DNA from: Prevotella sp.
GTDB taxonomy: Bacteria; Bacteroidota; Bacteroidia; Bacteroidales; Bacteroidaceae
Assembly (NCBI GenBank): GCA_017619755.1
Contig: JAFZRU010000047.1
Coordinates: 1-64,000 of the forward strand
DNA length: 64,000 nucleotides
Direction of reading: 5' to 3'
In this document: one piece after another, positions 8,331 through 16,404 of the stretch
Layout: the number at the start of each line of letters is the position of its first letter
How positions within the stretch are numbered: the first letter of the stretch is position 1
The notes under the pieces: generated by a model
Told to the model about the DNA's origin: nothing
Databases searched by the model: none
The model's input: only the letters and a program-made list of their open reading frames with translations
Translations under genes and position numbers: made by a program

Positions 8331-8575
8331 CTAAAACTTCTTGATTTCGACCATGAACAACGGACGGCGACGATAGGTCTCGCGGAAATATTCTGCCAGT
8401 TGATGGGCTGCCGGTTTTCCGTCTTTGAGTTTCTGCATGGCCTCCATGGCTTGACGTATGCGTGCATAATGTTTGGCGCCCATGTTGTGAGAGGCGGTGG
8501 ATAAATCTTTGCAAATCGGTCATCTCTTTTTCTCTGCCTATGATGTCATAAGTCAGGATGTCGAGGATTTTATAA
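8331..8575 (-). pseudogene. Frameshifted C-terminal remnant, SWIM zinc-finger-protein-like
   Basis: The minus strand encodes ILDILTYDIIGREKEMTD in one frame and then, after a shift near 8520, HNMGAKHYARIRQAMEAMQK followed by HQLAEYFRETYRRRPLFMVE in another, ending with TAG at 8333-8331. The ending with KYK.RR..L/M.E is like the tail of SWIM zinc-finger family proteins. That family call is from memory and weak. Together with 8000-8192 this marks 7.9-8.6 kb as a site of gene decay. Confidence 0.45.
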
Positions 8576-8600
8576 TTTTATTCGAAAAAACTCTAAATAA

Positions 8601-8632
8601 TTTGTTTTTTCACTCGTTTAATCGTATCTTTG
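8601..8632 (+). promoter_or_regulatory. Bacteroidota-type promoter
   Basis: TTTG (8601-8604), a 20-base spacer, then TATCTTTG (8625-8632). This is a textbook match to the -33/-7 arrangement and lies 40 bases before the ATG of the ATPase gene. Confidence 0.8.
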
Positions 8633-8672
8633 CATGTTACTAATGGTATGATACCAAAAGGAAGATGAGATT

Positions 8673-9812
8673 ATGGGTAGGAAAAAAGATAATAAACTAA
8701 GAAATCCCTTTGTTTATGAGGGTTATGTAGGGCCAGACTATTTTTGTGACCGTACAGAGGAGACTGAAAAAGTCATCTCTAATTTGAAAAATGGAAGAAA
8801 TTTGACCCTTGTTTCTCCACGAAAAATTGGAAAAACAGGCTTAATCAAGCACGCTTTCCATCGTATTAAAGAGACGGTGCCAGATGCTGTTTGCATCTAT
8901 GCCGACATTTTTCACACGCACGACCAGTATGAACTTGCACAGACATTGGGAAAGGCCATCATTCAGGAACAGTTGTTCCGTTCTAAAAATGCCATCAACA
9001 AGGTTCTGCGGTTTTTCAGTATGTGGCGTCCTACCATCAGTTTCGATCCAATCACGGGCAGTCCTACAGTGTCTGTTAGTATGGAGCGCAGCCAGGCAGA
9101 ACACACCATCGACAACATTTTCCAATATCTTAAAAATTGCGGCAAGGAGGTCTTCTTCGCTATTGACGAATATCAAAACATTGCAGAATATCGCGAACAA
9201 GGAACCGAGGCCCTGCTCCGCTCACATATCCAGTTCATCCATAACACTCACTTTATCTTTTCCGGTAGCAGGCAGCACCTGATGTATGAGATGTTTGGGT
9301 CGCCCCAAAGACCTTTCTACCAAAGCACGGCCTTGATGAGCCTACAACCATTACATAAGGAAATTTATTACGATTTTGCCAATCGATTCTTCACGAATAG
9401 AGGCGGTAGTTTTTCCGAGCAAGTTTTCAATGACCTATACCAACTATTCGATGGATATACATGGTATATGCAATCAGTACTCAATCGGCTTTACGAACAA
9501 GAAAAGCGAGTTACAGATGATGGTCAGGTTAAAGAAGCTCTCCATACCATATTGACAGACAAGGTTGATCAGTATGCCACCCTGATGTCTTTTCTGAGTG
9601 TCAATCAACAACGGCTGTTGAAAGCCATTGCAAATGAAGGGAAGGTTGCACAGCCTCAGTCTAATTCGTTCATACAACGATATGGGCTGACGAGTGCCAG
9701 CAGCGTGAGGAAAGCCTTAACAACGTTGATTGACAAAGACCTTGTCTATCACACCACAGAGGGTTACATCGTTTATGACCGTTTCTTTGACTTATGGCTG
9801 AAAAGGATATAA
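8673..9812 (+). CDS. Archaeal-type AAA/STAND ATPase
   Basis: A 379-residue cytosolic protein of the ATPase_2 (archaeal ATPase) type common as orphan genes in Bacteroidota. The N-terminus has NPFVYEGYVGPDYFCDR, the usual lead-in. The Walker A motif is SPRKIGKTGL (48-57). Walker B is EVFFAIDEYQNI (D165, E166). A sensor-like SGSRQHLMYEMF block lies near 210 and a winged-helix C-terminus (about 310-379, SSVRKALTTLIDKDLVYHT) probably binds DNA or a partner. Function in the cell is unknown; relatives are found near mobile elements and have been suggested to take part in defence. It stands alone with its own promoter. Confidence 0.8.
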   Translation: MGRKKDNKLRNPFVYEGYVGPDYFCDRTEETEKVISNLKNGRNLTLVSPRKIGKTGLIKHAFHRIKETVPDAVCIYADIFHTHDQYELAQTLGKAIIQEQLFRSKNAINKVLRFFSMWRPTISFDPITGSPTVSVSMERSQAEHTIDNIFQYLKNCGKEVFFAIDEYQNIAEYREQGTEALLRSHIQFIHNTHFIFSGSRQHLMYEMFGSPQRPFYQSTALMSLQPLHKEIYYDFANRFFTNRGGSFSEQVFNDLYQLFDGYTWYMQSVLNRLYEQEKRVTDDGQVKEALHTILTDKVDQYATLMSFLSVNQQRLLKAIANEGKVAQPQSNSFIQRYGLTSASSVRKALTTLIDKDLVYHTTEGYIVYDRFFDLWLKRI

Positions 9813-9852
9813 AACAATAATGACACTACGGATGCGTTGTCCTGACAGACAA

Positions 9853-9874
9853 GCGGATGGACATAAAGTCCACC
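9853..9874. repeat. Short palindromic repeat, copy 1
   Basis: GGATGGACATAAAGTCCACC with GC before it. The core TGGAC-ataaa-GTCCA is a hairpin. The same 22 bases occur again at 13966-13987, 4.1 kb away and in the same orientation, each followed by a CTAC about one base later. Confidence 0.7.
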
Positions 9875-9936
9875 CCTACAGCAATCCCGCCCTCTTGGCA
9901 TTATTGGGAATTACTTGCGGAAGGATGATGATAAGT

Positions 9937-10050
9937 AACTGACACTAAGTAACGATAAATAAAAAAGTTGGGATAAATAATAAAGAACACGAATTATCCA
10001 TTAATTCTGACGCACAGCAATTTATGGTTAATTATATGGTAATTATATGT
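9937..10050. repeat. AT-rich intergenic repeat, copy A
   Basis: This stretch shares ordered blocks with 16405-16555: AACTGACACTAAGTAA, then AACACGAAT, then CACGAATTATCCATTAATTC, then TTAATTATATGGTAATTATATGT-type sequence. The spacing differs between copies, so they have diverged. No ORF lies in it. The rest of 9813-10185 holds only the short palindrome and an inverted repeat. Confidence 0.65.
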
Positions 10051-10115
10051 TGACAATCGTACCAAGTTATTTTTTCACTTTTAGTGAATAATAAGTAGCC
10101 TTTTCCAATGGTAAA

Positions 10116-10145
10116 TCTGGAGGTGGCATCACTGCGACCTCCAGA
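10116..10145 (-). terminator. Inverted repeat after the BlaR1-like gene
   Basis: TCTGGAGGT (10116-10124) and ACCTCCAGA (10137-10145) form a perfect 9-base-pair stem, 41 bases past the stop of the minus-strand gene. It is a plausible terminator although the T run is short. Confidence 0.45.
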
Positions 10146-10185
10146 ATTGTCCCGGGAAACGATTTTAACCTTTACTATACTTGTT

Positions 10186-11943
10186 TTAATTCAATCTATA
10201 GGTTACTGGGAGGGTGTAATAGCATCTCACAGCCTTTCCGCCCTGTTTTCCTGGAGTCCACCGAGGCATTGCGTTGACCACGCGGATGGCCTCTTCATTC
10301 AAGGCTTTCACTCCTGCGTTGTGAACTTCGGCATCCTGGCGTTCTTTATCACCCATATAGGTTGTGACTTCTATCGGGGTTGTTTCGCCGATGCCTGGTG
10401 ATGTTGCCACCACCTCTGGATTTGTCAGGCTGCCGTCCTTTTCGACAATGAACCGAACCAACACCCGGCCTTGCACACCATTCTCTATGGCAGTTTTCGG
10501 ATATTTGATGTTACGGGCAATGAACTGCATCAGTTCTGCTTCGCCGCCAGGGAACTGTGGCATCTGTTCGCAGATAACAAAGACCTTGTCATCGCCCGGC
10601 TTCTTGGTCTGCACCATCACCGCCGTGTCTGCATCCTTGTGCAATGCTTCCTTGATGGTTTCTCTTGTTCCTATCACGTCAACAGAAGCGATGTCTTCAT
10701 GACGTAAGTTGCTGACCGCTTTCTCCGTGACTTCCTCGTCGTCCACGATATAAATCTTCTTTCCCCTCTCTGATTCCGTCACTATGTTGATCGTGTATTG
10801 AGCGGAACCAGTCTCAGTCAGGTGGATTTCTTTTAGCGCCCCTATTGGTATGTCGAACAGAGTAGCTTCGTCCACAGGTTTGCCGTTGACCAGCATCGTG
10901 GTCTTCGACACTTCGAGGGCGATGGCTCGGCCATTGGGTATTTTCTCTTCATGGCCGTTACGGAAGAAACTGACACCTGGTTGACAGCGTATCTGATAGC
11001 AATCGCCCTTGCCGTTTGTTTTCTCTTTGAACATACGAACAGCGTTGTTGTCTTCCGGTTTGTCTGTCTCATAGACGACAACGGTTTTTGCGGTCATGGC
11101 TAACGATGCCATTACGATGGGAACGACATACAGGGCTTTGAGCCATGTGCTTCGTTTTGATTTCGTTTTGAGTATCATGAGGATTCGTTTTTTAGTTTTA
11201 GGTGTTCGGATGCCATTGGCGAGGGCGCAGGCCTGAATGCCCGTCGCTTTTTGCATCAACAGGTGGATGTACTGGCTTTCGTTGAAGCCGTGGGAGAGGA
11301 CGGATGCGTCGGCCTCATACTCGTGGAGGATGCGCAGTTCCTGACGCATAAACCATGCCACGGGGTTGAACCACTGTAGGGCCGTGAGCAATTCTACTAC
11401 TACAACGTCGTAGCTATGACGATGGCGCACGTGCGCCTCTTCGTGTGCAAGGATTGACGGCGATGGCGATGGCCATTCTGTGGTGGGCAGCACAATGGTT
11501 TTCATCCAAGAGAACGGAGCAAATGGGGCATCTACCGCGCAAACCTTTGTGCCAGAGGGCAGCGTGTGCTTTTCGCCGCCACTGATGATTTTGTTCAGTT
11601 TCCTGTAACTTTGTGTCAAATGGAGCAGACGAATAAAAGTACCTGCAAGCAGCAGGGCCGCCAGTGCTGTTGTCCAATCAAAACGTTGCTTAAAGGCTTC
11701 CTCCAAGGGCAGGGGGGCTGCATTGTCGATGGTGTTGGATGCCATGGGCATGTTGACGACCACCGTGCGATGCAGAGTGACAATGCACAGGGGCAATACC
11801 GCAGAGAGGATGATGCAAGAGAGCAGTACCATGCGGTTCAATGAATGTGTCGTCTCTCGTGCAAGCAGAAGCTTGTAAAAGAGGTAAAACACGGCTGTCA
11901 GCGTCGCCACTTTCAGGTCGTAGTAAATGAGATTATCCAGCAT
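10186..11943 (-). CDS. BlaR1-like M56 metallopeptidase with C-terminal TonB domain
   Basis: A 585-residue inner-membrane protein. Membrane segments lie near 10-27, 40-58 and 92-108. A zinc-peptidase HEEAH motif is at 167-171, followed by HEYEAD near 207-212, the M56 arrangement. Another membrane segment (LYVVPIVMASLAMTA) lies near 270-285. The C-terminal part has the TonB signature PQFPGGEAELMQFIARNIKYP, then QGRVLVRFIVEKDGSL and RWTPGKQGGKAVRCYYTLPV. A charged insert (about 515-545) sits inside the TonB fold. BlaR1 proteins sense a signal and cleave the BlaI repressor. Bacteroidota versions usually carry TonB-type ends and mostly do not sense beta-lactams. It overlaps the blaI-like gene by 11 bases. 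Confidence 0.88.
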   Translation of the reverse strand: MLDNLIYYDLKVATLTAVFYLFYKLLLARETTHSLNRMVLLSCIILSAVLPLCIVTLHRTVVVNMPMASNTIDNAAPLPLEEAFKQRFDWTTALAALLLAGTFIRLLHLTQSYRKLNKIISGGEKHTLPSGTKVCAVDAPFAPFSWMKTIVLPTTEWPSPSPSILAHEEAHVRHRHSYDVVVVELLTALQWFNPVAWFMRQELRILHEYEADASVLSHGFNESQYIHLLMQKATGIQACALANGIRTPKTKKRILMILKTKSKRSTWLKALYVVPIVMASLAMTAKTVVVYETDKPEDNNAVRMFKEKTNGKGDCYQIRCQPGVSFFRNGHEEKIPNGRAIALEVSKTTMLVNGKPVDEATLFDIPIGALKEIHLTETGSAQYTINIVTESERGKKIYIVDDEEVTEKAVSNLRHEDIASVDVIGTRETIKEALHKDADTAVMVQTKKPGDDKVFVICEQMPQFPGGEAELMQFIARNIKYPKTAIENGVQGRVLVRFIVEKDGSLTNPEVVATSPGIGETTPIEVTTYMGDKERQDAEVHNAGVKALNEEAIRVVNAMPRWTPGKQGGKAVRCYYTLPVTYRLN

Positions 11944-12391
11944 GGCTTCGGTTTTTCAGAATGGTTAGTATTTCGTTGATGTCTTCTTGCGTCAGCTGGT
12001 CTTCTTCGGCAAAAAAAGACACCAGTGATTTCACAGAGCCGCCGAAGAACGTGTCCTTCACGTCGTCCATCACCATCCTGCGATAACGCTCACGGGTGAG
12101 GAGCGGGGAAAAGACATAAGTCTTGCCCGTGCGACCTTTGCGCTTTTCGACGAAGCCTTTCTGTTCCATGATTTTCAGAAACGTGGCAATGGTGGTGTAA
12201 GCAGGTTGCGGCTCAGGGAACAGTTTCTGGATTTCGGCGATACAGGCGCCGTGCTGCAAGTCCCACAGGATGTTCATCACCTTCATTTCCCCTTTGGTCA
12301 GTGCCTGAATTTTCACGTTCTGTCCCGCTCCTCTTTGTGAGGTGCTGTCCGAGCCTGTTCGGCTCTGCTCTTCCTTCGTTTGTCGTTTCAT
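11933..12391 (-). CDS. BlaI/MecI-family transcriptional repressor
   Basis: A 152-residue protein. The winged helix covers about 32-105 (LTKGEMKVMNILWDLQHG, PAYTTIATFLKIMEQKGFVE, KRKGRTGKTYVFSPL), followed by the dimerisation helices (LVSFFAEEDQLTQEDINEIL). The first 28 residues are a polar tail without clear role. It is expected to dimerise on TACTAAA-type palindromes and to repress its own operon until the M56 partner triggers its cleavage. Its stop overlaps the start of that partner. The operator and promoter lie directly upstream. Confidence 0.92.
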   Translation of the reverse strand: MKRQTKEEQSRTGSDSTSQRGAGQNVKIQALTKGEMKVMNILWDLQHGACIAEIQKLFPEPQPAYTTIATFLKIMEQKGFVEKRKGRTGKTYVFSPLLTRERYRRMVMDDVKDTFFGGSVKSLVSFFAEEDQLTQEDINEILTILKNRSHAG

Positions 12392-12417
12392 ACGCCTTGC
12401 TTTTTGGTTTGCATGGC

Positions 12418-12455
12418 CAAAATTACTAAGAGTTTAGAATACTAAATGTTTAGTA
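12418..12455 (-). promoter_or_regulatory. BlaI operator pair overlapping the blaI promoter
   Basis: Reading leftwards, TAATTTTG (complement of 12418-12425) is the -7 box, 27 bases before the ATG. A perfect dyad TACTAAA-TG-TTTAGTA lies at 12440-12455, and an imperfect copy TACTAAgagTTTAGAA lies directly beside it at 12424-12439, a 16-base period. More half-sites (TTAGTAA) occur near 12497 and 12522. The arrangement predicts autorepression by side-by-side BlaI dimers covering the promoter. Confidence 0.8.
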
Positions 12456-12742
12456 GATAGAAAAAACTCGAAAACGCCCGATTTTTAACGTTCATTCTTA
12501 GTAATTGGCGAGGGGTTATTAGTAATTAACGCTTTAGGGTGTCCAATAATATGTAATCAATTTATCGGAAATTAGAGAATTATAGCATTACAATGGCTTG
12601 TGTTGTTGGAATCTTGTCACCAATTATCAGAGCCGGCTCGGATAGTCCCACACGGATGTAACTCTCAAAGACCTTTTCCGATTACGATGATTCCATACGT
12701 TGATTTTTTCACATTATTCTTTCTATTTTGGAAAATATTTAT
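12456..12742. other. Intergenic region, one possible coding fragment
   Basis: Apart from the extra BlaI half-sites, the minus strand at about 12575-12690 reads SEKVFESYIRVGLSEPALII and on to PTTQAIVML before a stop, interrupted upstream by a stop codon. It may be the tail of a lost gene. I do not recognise it. Confidence 0.25.
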
Positions 12743-12750
12743 TAACTTTG
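12743..12750 (+). promoter_or_regulatory. -7 box of the DinD-RhuM gene
   Basis: TAACTTTG ends 17 bases before the ATG at 12768. A TTTG lies at 12727-12730, closer than the usual 20-base spacing. The short distance implies a very short leader and places the gene start after the promoter, so no missing N-terminal part can be encoded upstream. Confidence 0.55.
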
Positions 12751-12767
12751 TAGTCAGATTATGACAA

Positions 12768-13979
12768 ATGATCAAGAAGGAAAAGGGGTTGGACTTGAAA
12801 GATCACATAGTGGAGATTGAAGAGATGGCAAAACTTGGTTCAGGAGCGACACGGCAAGTGAAATCATATCTTCTTTCGCGAACAGCCTGTATTGCCATTG
12901 CTTTAAATGCTGACCAAAGGAAGCCTGTAGTGAAAGCGGCCAAGGAATTCTTTATGAACAATATGAGTTCTGCAGAGTTGGCTACGAGCGTTGAAGGAAA
13001 TGTACTCATCTACCGTTCAAGTACTGGCAAAGTGAACGTAAGTGTGCTTTTCAATAACGAAACATTCTGGTTGTCACAACGTAGGATGTCAGAGCTGTTT
13101 GCTGTTGATGTATCTACCATTAACTATCACCTGAAACAGATTAACGAGAGTGGAGAAATCCATTTGTCTGAAGCAATTAGAAAAATTCAAATTCCGTTGG
13201 AAAAATGGGAAGAACAGGGCGTCCTGATGTACAATCTCGATGTCATCATCGCCGTAGGTTATCGTGTGAACAGCTATGAAGCCACACAGTTCCGCATTTG
13301 GGCACGCGAAGTGTTGAAGGAGTTTATTATCAAAGGCTTCGTTATGGACGATGAACGGTTAAAGGGTAAAAATCCATTTGGTGCTGACTATTTTGAGGAA
13401 TTGTTGGAACGTATCCGTGAGATTCGTACTTCAGAGCGTCGCTACTATCAAAAGATAACAGACATCTATGCCGAATGTAGCAGTGGCTATGATAAAGACA
13501 GTGAGATTACACGGACATTCTATAAGACAGTACAAAATATGATGCACTACGCCGTAACCCACCAGACGGCAGCGGAGATAATATATGACTGTGCTGATGC
13601 TGAAAAACCTCACATGGGTCTGATGACTTGGAAGAATGCGCCTGACGGGAGAATTATCAAAAGCGACGTGACAATAGCAAAGAATTATCTGTCGGAGCAG
13701 GAAGTAGAGAGTCTTAACTTGTTGACAACGGCATTCCTTGATTTGGCAGAAGATAGAGCCAGAAGGCATCTCGTAATGAAGATGGCAGACTGGAAAATGG
13801 TGTTGGAGCGCTATTTGAACCTCCAAGATCGAGATGTTCTACTCGATGTGGGTTCTGTATCGCATGAGGAAGCCGTAGCTAAGGCGTTGGGAGAGTATGA
13901 GAAGTTCTGGAGGATTCAAGACCAGAATTTTCTGTCTGACTTTGACAAGTTTATAGAGGATTTGAGCGGATGGACATAA
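12768..13979 (+). CDS. DinD-core/RhuM-family chimeric protein
   Basis: A 403-residue cytosolic protein made of two parts. Residues 1-66 match the middle of DinD/BRO-type antirepressors: DHIVEIEEMAKLGSGATRQV and SYLLSRTACIAIALNADQRK, then PVV..A.EFF. The usual DinD N-terminal BRO part is missing. From about 78 it is a full RhuM-type protein: GNVLIYRSSTGKVNVSVLF, FWLSQRRMSELFAVDVSTIN (a helix-turn-helix), MYNLDVIIAVGYRVNS, FRIWAREVLKEFIIKGF, MDDERLKG. RhuM proteins are widespread accessory genes of unknown biochemistry, often near defence or restriction loci. The last residues (SGWT and the stop) are encoded by a short palindromic repeat that also occurs at 9853, so the original C-terminus may have been replaced. 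Confidence 0.85.
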   Translation: MIKKEKGLDLKDHIVEIEEMAKLGSGATRQVKSYLLSRTACIAIALNADQRKPVVKAAKEFFMNNMSSAELATSVEGNVLIYRSSTGKVNVSVLFNNETFWLSQRRMSELFAVDVSTINYHLKQINESGEIHLSEAIRKIQIPLEKWEEQGVLMYNLDVIIAVGYRVNSYEATQFRIWAREVLKEFIIKGFVMDDERLKGKNPFGADYFEELLERIREIRTSERRYYQKITDIYAECSSGYDKDSEITRTFYKTVQNMMHYAVTHQTAAEIIYDCADAEKPHMGLMTWKNAPDGRIIKSDVTIAKNYLSEQEVESLNLLTTAFLDLAEDRARRHLVMKMADWKMVLERYLNLQDRDVLLDVGSVSHEEAVAKALGEYEKFWRIQDQNFLSDFDKFIEDLSGWT

Positions 13980-13987
13980 AGTCCACC
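13966..13987. repeat. Short palindromic repeat, copy 2
   Basis: Identical over 22 bases to 9853-9874 (core GGATGGACATAAAGTCCACC). It overlaps the end of the RhuM-type gene and supplies its TAA stop codon. Confidence 0.7.
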
Positions 13988-14067
13988 ACTACGGAAACAC
14001 CAACCTTACCTATGGCGTTGCCATGGGCTGATATCTCGTTGGCCTTTTTATCATCCCAAGCGCATTT

Positions 14068-14964
14068 TCATTTCCCCGAACGGTATTCGGCGGGAGTAAA
14101 GCCGGTAAGCCGGCGAAAATATTTCGTAAAAAACGATGATGAAGGGAAATGCAGTTCGTCGGCTATCTGTGCCACCGCCTTGTCGGAATGTTTGAGTATC
14201 ACCTTCGCCTCGGTCACGAGGGCACGGTCTATCCACTCTTTCGCCGTGGTGCCGCTCACCTCGCGCACCACATGTCCTAAATAGCGCTGCGTCAAGCACA
14301 TGCGGTCGGCATAATAGCCCAATTTATGCTCTTGCCGGACGTGGCTGTTCACCAATTGGATGAAACGGTTGAAGATGTCGGTGATGTGCGACGGACTCAC
14401 CTTCCGCTCTGTTTCCAAGCTAAACAAGTGATTGTAGTAGTGCATGAGTGTGGCCACCTGGTTGTCGAAAGCCTCACGGCAGAAAGGATTGACATGTGCC
14501 ATCAGCCAGAGGCTTTCGATGAATTGTGAGATGATGGCCTGCTGGCTTGGCTCCACCTGCATCTGGATGTCACGCACACTGCCATTGAAGAGCGCGGGTA
14601 CCCTGCCCCCCGTGAACGGCAGGTCGTTGAACAAAGCCACGCCCTTGATCTGCAAGTCGGTGGAGATGCTGATGGGCTCCACGATGCTTCCCGGGCCAAT
14701 GAAGGCTATCGTTCCCGCCGTGATATGCCGTTCGATAAGGTTGATACGCCCTCTTATCTCTCCCCGCACCACCATCCCCATGCGATAGTCGTTGATGAGG
14801 AGCGGCACTCTTCGGCTGAAAAAATAGTGGAACAGGCTTGCACCGGGGCCATGCAGCACCGCGAAGTCGGGGTTGAGGAAGAATTCCAATGCAGGGTCGT
14901 TATTGTGTTCCATGGCCTCACGTATCAGTGATAGGTCGAAGTGTTCGGGGCGTTGTCCTTTCAT
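14068..14964 (-). CDS. AraC-family transcriptional regulator
   Basis: A 298-residue regulator. The N-terminal half (about 20-160) is a cupin-like sensor (DYRMGMVVRGEIRGRINL, GTIAFIGPGSIVEPI). The C-terminal 100 residues hold the two AraC helix-turn-helix motifs (LGYYADRMCLTQRYLGHVVR and VAQIADELHFPSSSFFTKYF) and end RRLTGFTPAEYR. An in-frame ATG exists at 15039, but a promoter -7 box (TATCTTTG, complement of 15000-15007) lies inside that extension, while the ATG at 14964 follows AAGGAG at good distance, so I chose 14964. It is transcribed divergently from the efflux operon at 15140 and very probably controls it. Confidence 0.9.
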   Translation of the reverse strand: MKGQRPEHFDLSLIREAMEHNNDPALEFFLNPDFAVLHGPGASLFHYFFSRRVPLLINDYRMGMVVRGEIRGRINLIERHITAGTIAFIGPGSIVEPISISTDLQIKGVALFNDLPFTGGRVPALFNGSVRDIQMQVEPSQQAIISQFIESLWLMAHVNPFCREAFDNQVATLMHYYNHLFSLETERKVSPSHITDIFNRFIQLVNSHVRQEHKLGYYADRMCLTQRYLGHVVREVSGTTAKEWIDRALVTEAKVILKHSDKAVAQIADELHFPSSSFFTKYFRRLTGFTPAEYRSGK

Positions 14965-14999
14965 TTCCTTTTTCTCCTTTTTTTGGTGGTTTCCAAGCG

Positions 15000-15113
15000 C
15001 AAAGATAGTCAAAAAACTGCCATTTTGTACTTTAACCAACTAAAAATCGTACAAAAAGCACATTATTCGCTCCTTTTGGATAGGCTTTCGGTAAGATTTT
15101 AGATGTAATTTTG
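15000..15113. promoter_or_regulatory. Divergent promoters of the AraC gene and the efflux operon
   Basis: Leftward: TATCTTTG (complement of 15000-15007), 36 bases before the ATG at 14964. Rightward: TAATTTTG (15106-15113), 27 bases before the ATG at 15140, with TTTG at 15075-15078. AraC binding sites are expected in between, but I see no clear direct repeat. Confidence 0.65.
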
Positions 15114-15139
15114 CCGCCGAGAAACCAATCATCCAAAAT

Positions 15140-16402
15140 ATGAGACAACTATTGACCGCATTGGCCATGCTGCCGCTCAGCCTTTTCGCACAGACCATCG
15201 AAGAGTGCTGGCAAGCTGCCGAGCGCAATTACCCGCTCATCCGCCAGTACAACCTCATTGAGAAGACCACCGAACTGACGGTGGCCAATATCCAGAAGGG
15301 GTGGCTGCCGCAGGTCTCCGCCTCCGCACAGGCCACGTATCAGAACGATGTCGCCAGTTTCCCTGACCAGTTCAGGCAACTCTACCAGCAGATGGGCCTT
15401 GACATGAAAGGCTTGAAAAAGGACCAGTATCGTGTGGGAATCGACATCAACCAGACCGTGTATGATGGAGGCATGATCAGCAGTCAGAAGGAGATGGCTC
15501 GTGAGCAGGGGATGGTGCAGGCCGCACAGACAGAGGTGAACCTCTATCAAGTGCGCAAGCGCGTGAACGAGATGTATTTCTCTTTGTTGATGCTCGACGA
15601 TCAGATACAGTTGAACAACGACTTGCAGGAGTTGTTGGCCGCCAACGAGAAGAAACTGACATCGATGGTGAAGAACGGCATTGCAGCAGAGAGCGACCTG
15701 AAGAACGTCAAGGCGGAACGCTTGAACGTCGCCCAGCAGGGCACCAGTTTGCAGTCTCAAAAGCGTATGCTGCAGACTATGCTCTCCACCTTCTGCGGTA
15801 TGGAGGTGAAAAACGCCAGGAAGCCGGTTGTCACAGAGACAGGAGGTACGAACAACCGCCCGGAGATGCGTCTCTTCGACGCACAGCTGCGCTTGGCCGA
15901 TGCACAGAAGAAGGTCCTCAATGCCGCACTGATGCCGAAGTTCGGCGTGTTTGCACAGGGTTTCTATGGCTATCCTGGCTACAATATGTTTGAGGACATG
16001 GTGCGTCACGACTGGAGCCTCAACGGGATGGTCGGCGCCCGTCTGACGTGGAATATCGGCGCGCTCTACACTCGTAAGAACGACAAGGCGAAGATACAGT
16101 TGCAGCGTGAACTGACAGAGAACAATCGCGAGGTGTTCCTCTTCAACAACCGGTTGGAGCAGATGCAGGAAAATGAGGAGATGGAACGCTACAGGAAGAT
16201 GATGGCCGACGACGAGGAAATCATCTCGCTGCGCACCGCCGTGCGCAAGGCCGCCGAGTCGAAACTCTCACACGGCATCATCGACGTGAACGACTTGATA
16301 AGGGAAATCAACCAGGAGAATGTGGCCAAGGTGCAGCAGTCGATGCACGAGATACAGATGCTGAAACAGCTATATGAAAGCAAATACACCTCCAACCACT
16401 AA
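15140..16402 (+). CDS. TolC-family outer-membrane efflux protein
   Basis: A 420-residue protein with a signal peptide (cleaved after LSLFAQ) and the TolC repeat pattern: TIEECWQAAERNYPLIRQYN at the mature start, long alpha-helical hairpins rich in Q, E, K and N, and a second half repeating the design (RPEMRLFDAQLRLADAQKKV, then NGMVGARLTWNIG). It forms the outer-membrane channel for the pump encoded by the next four genes. The gap to the HlyD gene is 196 bases and holds an AT-rich repeat, which is unusual inside an operon. Confidence 0.92.
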   Translation: MRQLLTALAMLPLSLFAQTIEECWQAAERNYPLIRQYNLIEKTTELTVANIQKGWLPQVSASAQATYQNDVASFPDQFRQLYQQMGLDMKGLKKDQYRVGIDINQTVYDGGMISSQKEMAREQGMVQAAQTEVNLYQVRKRVNEMYFSLLMLDDQIQLNNDLQELLAANEKKLTSMVKNGIAAESDLKNVKAERLNVAQQGTSLQSQKRMLQTMLSTFCGMEVKNARKPVVTETGGTNNRPEMRLFDAQLRLADAQKKVLNAALMPKFGVFAQGFYGYPGYNMFEDMVRHDWSLNGMVGARLTWNIGALYTRKNDKAKIQLQRELTENNREVFLFNNRLEQMQENEEMERYRKMMADDEEIISLRTAVRKAAESKLSHGIIDVNDLIREINQENVAKVQQSMHEIQMLKQLYESKYTSNH

Positions 16403-16404
16403 GG

